A DNA stretch of 64,000 nt from Thermohalobacter berrensis (GTDB lineage: Bacteria; Bacillota; Clostridia; Tissierellales; Thermohalobacteraceae), in the NCBI RefSeq assembly GCF_003609645.1, contig NZ_MCIB01000001.1:461942-525941 (forward strand), given 5' to 3'. Each line of letters starts with the position of its first letter. The first letter of the stretch is position 1. Shown here piece after piece: positions 15,943 through 24,803 of the stretch. The position numbers were made by a program, and so were the translations under genes. The notes beneath the pieces were generated by a model. The model saw only the letters and a program-made list of their open reading frames with translations. It did not search any database and was not told the origin of the DNA.

Positions 15943-18021
15943 TTAACTTATATTAAATTCATTTAATGACTCTTTTAACTCTTGTACAAGATTTTTAAGT
16001 TCTTTACTATATTGATTTATTTCTTCAGCAGCTGCAATTTGTTCCTCAACTGAAGCTGATACTTCCTCTGTCGAAGCTGAGGTTTCTTCTGATACAGAAG
16101 AAATACTCTCCATTGCTTCAATTATTTCATTTTTCTCTTCATTTACATCTCCTATCAATTCATTTATCTTTTGTATATTCTCTGAAATTTCCTGTACTGC
16201 TTTTCTAGCCTTTTCAAATACTGACTTTGTTTCTGATATAGCATTATTCGAAGTATTTACAGTTGCTTTAGTATTATTCATGCTTTTAACTACATTATTA
16301 ATTTCACTCTGTATATCTTTTATCATATCCTCAATTTCACTAGCTGAATTACCTGACTCTTCAGCTAATTTTCTAATTTCTTCTGCTACTACAGCAAATC
16401 CTCTTCCGGTTTCACCAGCTCTTGCGGCTTCTATTGCAGCATTTAAAGCCAATAAATTTGTTTGCTCTGATATAGAGGTTATTGTATCATTTATTCTCCC
16501 TATCTTCTCTGCCTTATTCCCAAGATTATTTACTATTTGTGAAACTTTATTAATTTCATCTATACTTCCTTTAATTTTTTCCTCTAAAGCCATCATTGAT
16601 TTCATTCCATTATATGCTAATTCTTGTGTTTTAATTGCATTGCTTTTCATAATATTTGAACCTTCTTTAATATTTCCTATTTTTTGAGATAGAAGATTAA
16701 TTCTCTCAGCACCCCTTTGTGTATCATTAGCTTGTTCTGTAGCACCTATAGCAACGTTTTCCATGGCTTGACCAACTTGCTGAATAGATGTAACAGTCTC
16801 TGATGTAATGTTAACTAAGTTATCACTACTTTTTGAAACTTTATTCATTACATTATTTACATTATTTATTAGCCTTCTAAACCCTTTCATCATGTTATTA
16901 AAACTATTGGCAAGTAACGCTATCTCGTCATTACCTTTAACAGCTATTCTTGCAGTTAAATCTCCTTTTTCTGCATTAATAAATGAATTTACTATTTCTC
17001 TTATCGGTTTTGCAAATCTATTTGAAATTAATATTGAAATAATTACCGAAACTATCACAACAACTATTCCTAATAATTTTATTGTGTTTTTTATACTACT
17101 AATACTTTGAAGCAATTCTGACTTTTCAATAAAAGCTATGAATTTCCAACCAGTATTAGATGAAGTATAAATATTAGCTATGTATTCTTTATTATCCATT
17201 ACAATTTCAAAATTATCATTTTCTATTTTATCAATATTTTTTAGCTTATCTACACCCAACTTTTCTATATTTTTAAAATTTAACTCTGGTTTCTTAGGAT
17301 GGGCTAATATTGTTCCATTCTCTGTTGTCATTATTATATAACCTGAATTTCCTATGGAAATATCATTTATTATATCAGTAAGTCCTTTTAAACTAACATC
17401 TAATCCCTGTACTCCTATTACTTCACCTTCATCATTTTCGATTTTTGTTACAGTACTTATGATAATTGCATCATCAGCTTCAAAATAATATGGAGCTGTT
17501 CTAACTATTTCTCCTAGGTTGTTCATAGCTGCCTTATAAAAGGGCCTTTTTCTTGGGTCATATTTTTCCATAGTCTTCCCTTCTGGCCATTGAACATATC
17601 CTCCATACTTAGTAGCCATATATACATAAGCTGAATTAGGATGTGTCTTAGCAAAGTTTTCGTAAACTTCATATATTTCAGATGTAAGCCCACCATCTTT
17701 AGAAGGTGTCATATTTACTAAACCTTCTTCATCACCAATACTATTAATATAATTAGTAATAGTTTTATCTGCTTTTTGTACAATTGGATTATTAGCAAGA
17801 TAATTACAGTTTTCTTCAATTCCATCAAAAAACATATTTATTGACTTATCTACTTGATAAAGTTCTCTAGCGGTTGAATTAATGAAATCTTCCTTAAGCC
17901 TAGTTTCAATTTTTTGACTAACATATGTGCTAATAGATAAAATCGGAATAATTGTAATTAGTACAAAAACTAAAATAAGTTTATTTCTAAAATTAAACAA
18001 CTTACTAATATTTTCTTTCAT
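15943..18021 (-). CDS. Methyl-accepting chemotaxis protein with Cache sensor
   Basis: Membrane chemoreceptor of 692 residues: N-terminal membrane helix (about 12-32), a large extracytoplasmic dCache-type sensor, a second helix (about 308-333), HAMP linker, and a long coiled-coil signalling domain. The hairpin tip contains [19 protein letters not shown] and [17 protein letters not shown]. The sensor carries [13 protein letters not shown], typical of Cache domains that bind amino acids or other small ligands; the ligand is unknown. The ATG at 18021 was chosen because AGGAGG lies 6 bases upstream; the ATG at 18027 is adjacent to it. Monocistronic. Confidence 0.93.
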   Translation of the reverse strand: MKENISKLFNFRNKLILVFVLITIIPILSISTYVSQKIETRLKEDFINSTARELYQVDKSINMFFDGIEENCNYLANNPIVQKADKTITNYINSIGDEEGLVNMTPSKDGGLTSEIYEVYENFAKTHPNSAYVYMATKYGGYVQWPEGKTMEKYDPRKRPFYKAAMNNLGEIVRTAPYYFEADDAIIISTVTKIENDEGEVIGVQGLDVSLKGLTDIINDISIGNSGYIIMTTENGTILAHPKKPELNFKNIEKLGVDKLKNIDKIENDNFEIVMDNKEYIANIYTSSNTGWKFIAFIEKSELLQSISSIKNTIKLLGIVVVIVSVIISILISNRFAKPIREIVNSFINAEKGDLTARIAVKGNDEIALLANSFNNMMKGFRRLINNVNNVMNKVSKSSDNLVNITSETVTSIQQVGQAMENVAIGATEQANDTQRGAERINLLSQKIGNIKEGSNIMKSNAIKTQELAYNGMKSMMALEEKIKGSIDEINKVSQIVNNLGNKAEKIGRINDTITSISEQTNLLALNAAIEAARAGETGRGFAVVAEEIRKLAEESGNSASEIEDMIKDIQSEINNVVKSMNNTKATVNTSNNAISETKSVFEKARKAVQEISENIQKINELIGDVNEEKNEIIEAMESISSVSEETSASTEEVSASVEEQIAAAEEINQYSKELKNLVQELKESLNEFNIS

Positions 18022-18057
18022 TGGCATCCTCCTTCTAAAATTGAATTTTCATTATAA

Positions 18058-18086
18058 ATTTTAACACAGGGAAATTATAAAGTAAA
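18058..18086 (-). promoter_or_regulatory. Promoter of the chemoreceptor gene
   Basis: TTTACT (18086-18081), a 17-base spacer and TAAAAT (18063-18058) with an extended TG, on the - strand. No flagellar sigma-28 motif was seen. Confidence 0.45.
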
Positions 18087-18124
18087 CGAATCTTGTTGAA
18101 TTTTGTCGAATTTTACAAACAATA

Positions 18125-18154
18125 AAAGCAGATACCATTTTTGATATCTGCTTT
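18125..18154 (-). terminator. Terminator of hydE
   Basis: A 10-bp stem AAAGCAGATA/TATCTGCTTT with a T-rich tail on the - strand, about 30 bases after the hydE stop codon. Confidence 0.75.
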
Positions 18155-18184
18155 ACAAGTTATTCGTTATAATGTTTTAAAAGT

Positions 18185-19540
18185 TTAATTTATCAAACTT
18201 TCATCTATTTCATATCCTAATTTTTTTAAATAATCATAGTTCAAATATTTAGGTAGTTTCCTTTTTGCATCTTTTACAGATTTTATAGCAAAGTCTAAAT
18301 TAACCATATTTTTATTTGAATAAATTTCATAATTTTCTCTTAAATGTGGTGGTGTGCTAATAAGCATTATAGTATTTGCTCCAGCTTGTAATGCCATAGC
18401 TTGAGCATCTGGATTTAATGAGGCAATAGCCGTAGTTGCTGGTAAAAAAACATGTTGACATACTATTCTTGAAATGGCTACAACTTTAAGTGTTAGATTT
18501 AAATCACCTGGTTTGTAATTTTCGTAAGGAGTACCTTTAGCGGGTAAAAATGGTCCAAAACCTATCATATGAATTCCATAGTCTCTCTGGAATAATATAT
18601 CTTCTGCAATATCCTCTAAAGTTTGATTTGGTAATCCTATCATTCCTCCTGACCCTGCTCTGATACCAGCTTCTTTAATTAATTTAGTATGTTTTACTCT
18701 TTTATTAAAATCATCGTCAGGATGTATCTGCTCAAATAATTTTCTACTTGCTGTTTCAATTTTTAATAAATAATTATTAACTCCTGCTTCACTAAATAGT
18801 TTATATTCATTTTCATCTCTTATACCAATACTTAAAGTTATCCCTAATCTATATCTTTCTTTTATCTTCTTTACTATTGAAAGGATTTTTTCTGTATCAT
18901 AATATGGATCTTCACCTGATTGTAAAATTACTGTTTTTATTCCTATTTTATAAAGTTTATCAACTTCTTTTAAAATTTCTTCTTCACTCATTCTATATCT
19001 ATGAGTTTTATTTTTCCTCCTTATTCCACAATAGTTGCAATTTTTCTTACAGTAATTTGAAAATTCAACAGCTGCTCTTATTTCAATTCTATCACCAACA
19101 CACTCTTTTCTTATTATATCTGCCATTTTAATTAAAGCCTTATACTCTTCTTTCTCAGTTTTTAATAAGTATAATATATCTTTCTTTTCTAAATCTATAT
19201 TGGCTTCAACTTTTTTAATAATCTCTTTAAAATTATCTGTTATATTTAAATTATAAATTTGGCTTAAATCATATTTGTATTTGTCTTTTAAAGAAAAAAT
19301 TCCTTCATACTCAATATTATTAGATTCAACAATTTCTTCTACTTTGGAAATATCTTTTTTATCAAATTTAATTGCTGTAGTACAAACCCCTCCAAAACCT
19401 TTTGGAGTTGGGATTAAATCATTTTCAATTTGTAATTTGTCCATTAGATCTTTGCTATATAACATCTGAGACTTAGATTCACAGACTAATATATAAGGTT
19501 CTGTAATGTTATTTTTAATAAATTTATCTATAAGAGACAT
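18185..19540 (-). CDS. hydE: [FeFe]-hydrogenase H-cluster maturase HydE with N-terminal DUF3343-like domain
   Basis: Radical SAM protein of 451 residues. Residues about 98-451 match HydE, which builds part of the H-cluster: the cluster motif is EFSNYCKKNCNYCGIRRKN (Cys164, Cys168, Cys171), followed by TVILQSGEDPYYDT, AGSGGMIGLPNQTLEDI and the C-terminal FLPATTAIASLNPDA. Ahead of it, residues about 15-84 look like DUF3343, the putative Se/S carrier-like domain: ILVCESKSQMLYSKDLM, then LIPTPKGFGGVCTTAIKF with Cys53. Typical HydE is about 350 residues and lacks this part. hydF, hydG and a hydrogenase gene are not in the window. It is monocistronic. Confidence 0.88.
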   Translation of the reverse strand: MSLIDKFIKNNITEPYILVCESKSQMLYSKDLMDKLQIENDLIPTPKGFGGVCTTAIKFDKKDISKVEEIVESNNIEYEGIFSLKDKYKYDLSQIYNLNITDNFKEIIKKVEANIDLEKKDILYLLKTEKEEYKALIKMADIIRKECVGDRIEIRAAVEFSNYCKKNCNYCGIRRKNKTHRYRMSEEEILKEVDKLYKIGIKTVILQSGEDPYYDTEKILSIVKKIKERYRLGITLSIGIRDENEYKLFSEAGVNNYLLKIETASRKLFEQIHPDDDFNKRVKHTKLIKEAGIRAGSGGMIGLPNQTLEDIAEDILFQRDYGIHMIGFGPFLPAKGTPYENYKPGDLNLTLKVVAISRIVCQHVFLPATTAIASLNPDAQAMALQAGANTIMLISTPPHLRENYEIYSNKNMVNLDFAIKSVKDAKRKLPKYLNYDYLKKLGYEIDESLIN

Positions 19541-19587
19541 ATAATCACATCCCTATCTATTATATGTATTACATACTGTTTGATAAA

Positions 19588-19616
19588 ATTTTATCATAAT
19601 TGAATCAAAATAACAA
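19588..19616 (-). promoter_or_regulatory. Promoter of hydE
   Basis: TTGTTA (19616-19611), a 17-base spacer and TAAAAT (19593-19588) with an extended TG, on the - strand. The -10 lies in a small palindrome (ATAAAATTTTAT). Confidence 0.5.
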
Positions 19617-19660
19617 TATTTTATCATTTTTTGTCGATTCAATTTTAAACTAAAAATAAT

Positions 19661-19684
19661 TTCGGTGGCAAATGGGTGGCAAAA
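19661..19684. repeat. Short direct repeat GGTGGCAAA beside rnpB
   Basis: GGTGGCAAAT followed by GGTGGCAAAA, two near-identical units in 20 bases, beyond the rnpB terminator. In the + frame it reads FGGKWVAK and a stop, resembling the tail of some tyrosine integrases, but the open frame is only 12 codons. Confidence 0.4.
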
Positions 19685-19688
19685 TAAA

Positions 19689-19714
19689 AAATCGCCCTTC
19701 CAAAATGGCGATTT
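19689..19714 (-). terminator. Terminator of rnpB
   Basis: Stem AAATCGCC/GGCGATTT followed on the - strand by TTTATTTT, immediately 3' of the RNase P RNA. Confidence 0.85.
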
Positions 19715-19721
19715 CACCGAA

Positions 19722-20066
19722 CACGAGCAAGTCTATAAGCCGAGTTCTGTATTAGACAGTCATCTATCTAGGCCTATTGTTACCAATAGGCTCCAGCGAC
19801 CTACCATATGGGACAGTAGCGGGCCACTACTTTTTATGTCCCTAACTTGGTCTTGCTCCGGATGGGGTTTACAGAGCCAACTAGTCGCCTAGCTGCTGGT
19901 GAGCTCTTACCTCACCTTTCCACCCTTACCACATGAGACATGTGGCGGTATATTTCTGTTGCACTTTCCTTAGGGTCGCCCCCACTGGGTATTACCCAGC
20001 ATCCTGCCCTATGGAGCTCGGACTTTCCTCATGCATAATGCATGCGACTGTCTGACTTACTCGTAT
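19722..20066 (-). ncRNA. rnpB: RNase P RNA component
   Basis: Catalytic RNA of RNase P, which removes 5' leaders from pre-tRNA. The - strand carries the conserved elements: GAGGAAAGTCCGAGCTCC and CAGGATGCTGG near the 5' end, CCCAGTGGGGGCGACCCTAA, GGAAAGTGCAACAGAAATA, and near the 3' end GACTGTCTAATACAGAACTCGGCTTATAG. The terminal P1 helix pairs GAGTAAGTC (20062-20054) with GACTTGCTC (19733-19725). About 340 bases long, apparently the common ancestral (A) type. It has its own promoter and terminator. Confidence 0.95.
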
Positions 20067-20090
20067 ATTCTTTTTTTAACGACAAGTAAT

Positions 20091-20119
20091 AATATATCAT
20101 AATAATAGATTTAAGTCAA
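20091..20119 (-). promoter_or_regulatory. Promoter of rnpB
   Basis: TTGACT (20119-20114), 17 bases, TATATT (20096-20091) on the - strand, giving a start near 20084, just upstream of the RNase P RNA. Confidence 0.75.
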
Positions 20120-20143
20120 ATTGTAAATTATAGCAACTTTGCA

Positions 20144-20860
20144 TTAATCTTCTTTTTCATAATATAATATTCTTCCACAATTATCACAAGTAACAATAAC
20201 CTTTTTGCTCTTTAATTTTGAAATAATTGATAAAGGAACACTCATATGACAACCTGTACATCTATCTCCTGATATTTTAACAATAGCTTTTCCCTTTTTT
20301 TCCTTTAATTTTAGATATTTATTTAATAAATCCTTTTCTATTTTTCCAGATAATATCTTTATCTCTTTTTCCTTTTCCTTAATTTTTTGTTCTAATTCTT
20401 CTTTTAAAATGTCATATTTCTTTATAGTCTCATCTAATTCTTTTTTTAGTGATTTGTATTTATTTTCATTTTCCTCTATTTCTTTTTTAAGATTATCTGT
20501 ATCCTCCATAAGTTCAAGAATTTCATTTTCTACATTTTGAATTTCTTCTTTTGTTCTTTCACTTTCTTTCTGCATATGTGATAGTTGATCTATATTTGAC
20601 ACTTTCCCACTATACAATTTTTTCTCATTTTCCTTCAATTGAAAATTTAGTTGCTCAACTTTATGTGTATTTCTCTTTATTTTAATATCATTTACTTCAA
20701 GTAATGTCTTTTTATTAGTTAAATCATATTCAGTTTGTTTTAATTTAACCCTTAAATCTTCAGTTTCTTTTTCATTTAAAATATTATCTAGCTGCTCTTT
20801 TAATTTTTTTATATTATTATATTGTTCCTCCAAATTCCACAGTAGTACTAGCTGGCTCAT
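20144..20860 (-). CDS. Coiled-coil protein with C4-type zinc ribbon (DUF164 type)
   Basis: A 238-residue protein: residues about 8-180 form a long coiled coil rich in Glu and Lys, followed by a zinc ribbon near the C-terminus with CTGCHMSVP and CDNCGRILYYE as metal ligands. This architecture is usual for the DUF164/zf-RING_7 family often encoded next to Nif3-like genes, as here. Function is unknown; nucleic-acid binding is often assumed for the ribbon. AAGGAGG precedes the ATG. Confidence 0.85.
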   Translation of the reverse strand: MSQLVLLWNLEEQYNNIKKLKEQLDNILNEKETEDLRVKLKQTEYDLTNKKTLLEVNDIKIKRNTHKVEQLNFQLKENEKKLYSGKVSNIDQLSHMQKESERTKEEIQNVENEILELMEDTDNLKKEIEENENKYKSLKKELDETIKKYDILKEELEQKIKEKEKEIKILSGKIEKDLLNKYLKLKEKKGKAIVKISGDRCTGCHMSVPLSIISKLKSKKVIVTCDNCGRILYYEKED

Positions 20861-20899
20861 TTTTTTACCTCCTTAACAATTAACCCACATAAAATAAGC

Positions 20900-22021
20900 C
20901 TAAACAATTATAAATGGGGCGTTATCGTCTAGTCTGTTTTCAGATATTAAAACATTAATCTTATTAGTTCCAATTTCTTCTTCTAAATACTTTTTTATTA
21001 CTGGTAATATTACTTTTTCTGTATCATAATGGTTAGCATCAATTACAGCCATTCCTAATTCTAAAGCCATTTGAGCTTCATAGGATTTTACATCTCCAGT
21101 AATATAAACATCTGCATCCATCACATATGCTTTTTTAATAAAATCAGCTCCACTACCACTACATAATGCTACTCTTTTAACTTTTACATTTTCTTTACTA
21201 AAAACTTTAATATTCTTACATTTTAACTTTTCTTTAACTTGTTCTGCAAATTTCAATAAATCGGTTTCTTTTTCTATTTCTCCAATTTTACCAAATCCAT
21301 ATACTTTTCCCTTATTATTTAAAGGGTATATATCGTAAGCTACTTCTTCGTAAGGATGTGCTAATATCATTTTCTCTTTAACTTTATTTAAATCACTTTC
21401 TCTAACTATAGTTTCTATTCTTACTTCTTCAACCTTCTCTAACTCATTGGTTTTACCAATAAATGGATTAGTTCCTTCTCTAGGCATAAAAGTACCAATA
21501 CCTTCAATGTTATAGGTACAATGACTGTAATTGCCTATCCAGCCAGCTCCATTGTCACAAATAGCTTCTCTAACTGTGCTACTATGTGATTTAGGAACAA
21601 AAACAACTAACTTAAACAATCTTTCTTCCTGTACTTTTTCTAAAACTTTTGTATTTTTAAGTCCAATTATATCTGCTAGTACATCATTTACTCCATTTTC
21701 ACATATATCTAAATTGGTATGAGCACTAATAACTGCAATATCATTTTTTATTAATTCATATATAAACTTTTCCTTAGGATTTTCAGTAGAAATTCTTTTT
21801 AATGGTTTAAAAATTAAAGGATGATGTGTAATAATTAAATCGATATCCTTTTTCTTTGCTTCCTCTAAAACATCCTGCGTAACATCAAGGGCCAATAGTA
21901 CTTTATCAACTTGTTTATCTAAACGTCCCACTTGTAGACCAGGATTATCCCAATTAGCTGCTAAATGTGGTGGCGCATATGTATTTATAAGTTTTACTAT
22001 ATTACGTACAGTTACAGCCAC
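20900..22021 (-). CDS. Nif3-like dinuclear metal centre protein (YqfO type)
   Basis: A 373-residue NIF3-family protein. N- and C-terminal Nif3 halves (VDKVLLALDVTQDVLEEAKK, DLIITHHPLIFKPL; VYITGDVKSYEAQMALELGM, VIDANHYDTE) supply the His/Asp/Glu ligands for two metal ions. A PII-like insert lies between them, as in Bacillus YqfO. It has been proposed as a GTP cyclohydrolase type I-like or metal-dependent hydrolase; the substrate is unsettled. The GTG start overlaps the end of trmK by 10 bases, a conserved pair. Confidence 0.92.
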   Translation of the reverse strand: MAVTVRNIVKLINTYAPPHLAANWDNPGLQVGRLDKQVDKVLLALDVTQDVLEEAKKKDIDLIITHHPLIFKPLKRISTENPKEKFIYELIKNDIAVISAHTNLDICENGVNDVLADIIGLKNTKVLEKVQEERLFKLVVFVPKSHSSTVREAICDNGAGWIGNYSHCTYNIEGIGTFMPREGTNPFIGKTNELEKVEEVRIETIVRESDLNKVKEKMILAHPYEEVAYDIYPLNNKGKVYGFGKIGEIEKETDLLKFAEQVKEKLKCKNIKVFSKENVKVKRVALCSGSGADFIKKAYVMDADVYITGDVKSYEAQMALELGMAVIDANHYDTEKVILPVIKKYLEEEIGTNKINVLISENRLDDNAPFIIV

Positions 22022-22701
22022 TTAATCACCTCCATTAAGCTGTCCCGCTCACGCTTTAATTTTTCATATTTCTTTTTTGATTCTACAGTTTTACTTTTCT
22101 CTACTTTCTTCATAATTCCTTCATACTTTTGGATTTTATTTTGTATAAATTCCTTAGCATATGGATCTTTATTCTCAATTAGTTTTTTTCCAACTAATAA
22201 ATAAATTTCATTTTCCAAGTAATCTTTTCCATGTTCCACATATATAATTTCATATATCCTTTCTCCTTCTTTAACTAACTTTTCATCAATAATTTTATAA
22301 TTATTTTCATATAAATATTTTCTTAAATTATATGAATCAACCATAGGCTGAAATATAAAGTTATTTATAGTTTCAGTAATTCTTTTAGACTTATCTAAAA
22401 TATTTTTAATTAAAGTACCACCCATTCCTGCTATAATCACAGTATCTACTTCATCAGGTTGTAAAACTTTTAATCCATTTCCTAATCTCGTTTCAATTTT
22501 TTCTTCAAATCCTTTTTTAGTTATAAATGCCTTAGCATTATTTAATGGACCTTCATTAACATCAGAAGCAATTACCTTTTTACTTATATTATTTTCTATT
22601 AAATATACAGGAATGTAACCATGGTCTGTACCTATATCAGCTACTATGGAATTATATTTTATAAATTTAGTAATGGCTTTTAATCTAGGTGATAACTTCA
22701 T
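22012..22701 (-). CDS. trmK: tRNA (adenine(22)-N(1))-methyltransferase TrmK
   Basis: A 229-residue Rossmann-fold methyltransferase that makes m1A22 in tRNA. The SAM site is VADIGTDHGYIPVYLIENN; the family motif IIAGMGGTLIKNILD follows. The C-terminal third is a Lys/Glu-rich coiled coil. AAGGAG precedes the ATG. It lies between the HAD gene and nif3, with which it overlaps. Confidence 0.94.
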   Translation of the reverse strand: MKLSPRLKAITKFIKYNSIVADIGTDHGYIPVYLIENNISKKVIASDVNEGPLNNAKAFITKKGFEEKIETRLGNGLKVLQPDEVDTVIIAGMGGTLIKNILDKSKRITETINNFIFQPMVDSYNLRKYLYENNYKIIDEKLVKEGERIYEIIYVEHGKDYLENEIYLLVGKKLIENKDPYAKEFIQNKIQKYEGIMKKVEKSKTVESKKKYEKLKRERDSLMEVIKWL

Positions 22702-22716
22702 AGCATTTCTCCTTTT

Positions 22717-23448
22717 CTATAAATTTTGTAGGTCCTTTACAAATTTATAGAATTCTTCTAAGCTTCCTCTATAATCCGGTTCAATGTTCTTATCTGACCT
22801 ATCTATCATATAGTCTTCTATTAAATAAGTTTTTATACCTAACTTTGAAGCAATCATATCTTCAAGTAAATCATTTCCTATCATCATTACATCTTCTGGT
22901 TCTTTGTTAAGTATATTAAGTATTTCTTGATAATACTCTATATTCGGTTTGCAAAAGTGCATTTTTTCAAATGTTGTTATTAAATCAAAATCATTTATAT
23001 TAAGTCCTGCCCATTCTATCCTATGATATATGGCTTCTTTAGGAAAGATTGGATTTGTCGCTATTACTAAGGTATATCCTTTAGATTTTAGAAGCTTTAT
23101 AATCTTTTTAACAATTGGATTAGGACAAACTATTTCTTTTAAGTTTTTAAATTCATTTTTATAAAATTCCTCAAATTGTACTTTTATACTATTAATATCT
23201 ATATTAATATTTTTTTGAAAGTCTTCAAAAAATGCTTCCTTATTTGTTTTATTTTCTTCTAAGTTACTTACCATATAATTAGTTGATTTTAATATTAACT
23301 TTTGTAATTCTTTAGGATTTATTTTACCAGCAAGTTTCTTAGTAAGCTCTTTAAAATAAGCTTGTGTAAATTCCTTTAAATCTAACGGTAAAAGTGTTCC
23401 ATCTAAATCAAATAAGAATGTATTCAATCCAACCACTCTCTTTCTCAT
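22717..23448 (-). CDS. HAD-superfamily phosphatase
   Basis: A phosphohydrolase with all four HAD motifs: I FLFDLDGTLL, II VIATNP, III with the Lys of CKPNIEYYQ, and IV MIGNDLLEDM. A helical cap (about residues 25-100) places it in subfamily I. The substrate is not predictable. The start is uncertain: ATG 23448, GTG 23436 and TTG 23427 are possible and none has a strong ribosome binding site. The longer open frame beyond 23448 crosses the promoter region and the 49-residue gene on the other strand, so I discount it. Confidence 0.85.
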   Translation of the reverse strand: MRKRVVGLNTFLFDLDGTLLPLDLKEFTQAYFKELTKKLAGKINPKELQKLILKSTNYMVSNLEENKTNKEAFFEDFQKNINIDINSIKVQFEEFYKNEFKNLKEIVCPNPIVKKIIKLLKSKGYTLVIATNPIFPKEAIYHRIEWAGLNINDFDLITTFEKMHFCKPNIEYYQEILNILNKEPEDVMMIGNDLLEDMIASKLGIKTYLIEDYMIDRSDKNIEPDYRGSLEEFYKFVKDLQNL

Positions 23449-23494
23449 TATTATATATTTTAAATTTGGGAAAAATAAAATAAGGGGTATTAAT

Positions 23495-23644
23495 ATGAAA
23501 AAATACAATCAAAATTATTTAATAAATAAAAAGATTCCCCATTTCAGTTGGGGTGGAACTACGCCAAAATGGTCTAAAGAAGCGTCAAGAATTAAACAAT
23601 TTATTGAATTTATTGAAGAAAAAAGTATAAAAGGTCAAAATTAA
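23495..23644 (+). CDS. Small hypothetical protein, 49 residues
   Basis: A short + strand gene in an otherwise - strand block. AAGGGG stands 7 bases before the ATG and a strong terminator begins at its stop codon. The product is basic, with a conspicuous PHFSWGGTTPKWSKEASRI core and an amphipathic C-terminal helix. It is not membrane spanning and I do not recognise the family. It is divergent from the HAD gene and convergent with rpoD. Confidence 0.6.
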   Translation: MKKYNQNYLINKKIPHFSWGGTTPKWSKEASRIKQFIEFIEEKSIKGQN

Positions 23645-23674
23645 AGATTCGCCTTAGGCGAATCTTTAATTTTA
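23641..23674. terminator. Bidirectional terminator after the 49-residue gene and rpoD
   Basis: Perfect 13-bp stem TTAAAGATTCGCC/GGCGAATCTTTAA with a 3-base loop, followed by T-rich sequence on + and A/T-rich sequence on -. Confidence 0.85.
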
Positions 23675-24775
23675 TTCTAAAAAGTCTTTTAATTTTTTAC
23701 TTCTACTTGGATGTCTAAGCTTTCTTAAGGCCTTTGCTTCTATTTGTCTTATTCTTTCTCTTGTTACATTAAATTCTTTTCCTACTTCTTCTAAAGTTCT
23801 AGCTCTACCATCTTCAAGACCAAATCTTAACATTAAAACTTTTTGTTCTCTTGGTGTTAATGTATCTAAAACATCAACTAATTGTTCTTTTAAAAGTGCA
23901 AATGTTGCGGCTTCAGCAGGTGCTTGAACATCATCATCAGGTATAAAATCACCTAAATGACTATCTTCTTCTTCACCAATAGGTGTTTCTAAAGAAACAG
24001 GCTCTTGTGCTATTTTTAATATTTCTCTTACTTTTTCTTCATCCATATTCATCTCTTTAGCTATTTCATCAGGATTAGGTTCTCTACCAAGTTTCTGTAA
24101 AAGTTGTCTTGAAACTCTTATTAATTTGTTAATAGTTTCTACCATATGAACAGGTATTCTAATTGTTCTCGCTTGATCTGCTATAGCTCTAGTTATAGCC
24201 TGACGAATCCACCAAGTTGCATAAGTACTAAACTTATATCCTTTTCTATAATCGAACTTTTCTACTGCTTTTATAAGGCCTAAATTTCCTTCTTGTATTA
24301 AATCTAGAAAAAGCATTCCTCTACCTACATATCTTTTTGCAATACTTACAACAAGTCTTAAGTTAGCCTCTGTAAGCTTTCGTTTTGCCTCTTCGTCACC
24401 TTGTTCCATTCTTTTTGCTAATTCTATCTCTTCTTCTGCTGTTAATAGTGGAACTTTACCTATTTCTTTTAAATACATTTTTACTGGGTCATCTACATTA
24501 ATCCCTTTTGGTAGTGCTAGTTCCTTATTTATGTCGTCATCTACATCATCTTCTTTATCTAAGAGTATATCATCATCTTTATCTCCAACAACCTCTATCC
24601 CCATTTCCTCTAAACTCTGATATATCTCATCTATTTGATCAGAATCTAATTCTATATCTTCTAAAGCCTCAGAAATTTCTTTATAAGTCAACATCCCTTT
24701 CTTTTTGCCTTTATCTATTAATTTTTTTACTGCCTCTATCCTTTTCTGTTTTTTTTCTTTCACTTTTTTACTCAT
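23672..24775 (-). CDS. rpoD: Primary RNA polymerase sigma factor RpoD/SigA
   Basis: Housekeeping sigma factor of 367 residues. Region 1.1 (about 15-85) is followed by an acidic linker. Region 1.2 begins [17 protein letters not shown]; region 2 contains [20 protein letters not shown] and [16 protein letters not shown]. Region 3 follows, and region 4 ends with the -35-reading helix [20 protein letters not shown]. It follows dnaG by 28 bases, as in the Bacillus macromolecular synthesis operon. Confidence 0.98.
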   Translation of the reverse strand: MSKKVKEKKQKRIEAVKKLIDKGKKKGMLTYKEISEALEDIELDSDQIDEIYQSLEEMGIEVVGDKDDDILLDKEDDVDDDINKELALPKGINVDDPVKMYLKEIGKVPLLTAEEEIELAKRMEQGDEEAKRKLTEANLRLVVSIAKRYVGRGMLFLDLIQEGNLGLIKAVEKFDYRKGYKFSTYATWWIRQAITRAIADQARTIRIPVHMVETINKLIRVSRQLLQKLGREPNPDEIAKEMNMDEEKVREILKIAQEPVSLETPIGEEEDSHLGDFIPDDDVQAPAEAATFALLKEQLVDVLDTLTPREQKVLMLRFGLEDGRARTLEEVGKEFNVTRERIRQIEAKALRKLRHPSRSKKLKDFLE

Positions 24776-24803
24776 TTCAGTTCCCTCCCTTCGGCAAAAA
24801 CTA

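Noticed and set aside
15682..15966. 94-codon + strand open frame between folD and the chemoreceptor gene
   Set aside because: It crosses the folD promoter, leader terminator and chemoreceptor terminator, and has no ribosome binding site.
19665..19892. 75-codon + strand open frame over rnpB
   Set aside because: It is antisense to the conserved RNase P RNA; not a protein gene.
23544..23566. GGGGTGGAACTACGCC resembling a T-box core on the + strand
   Set aside because: It lies inside the 49-residue coding frame (SWGGTTP codons), has no downstream aminoacyl-tRNA synthetase or amino acid gene, and lacks the stem I architecture.
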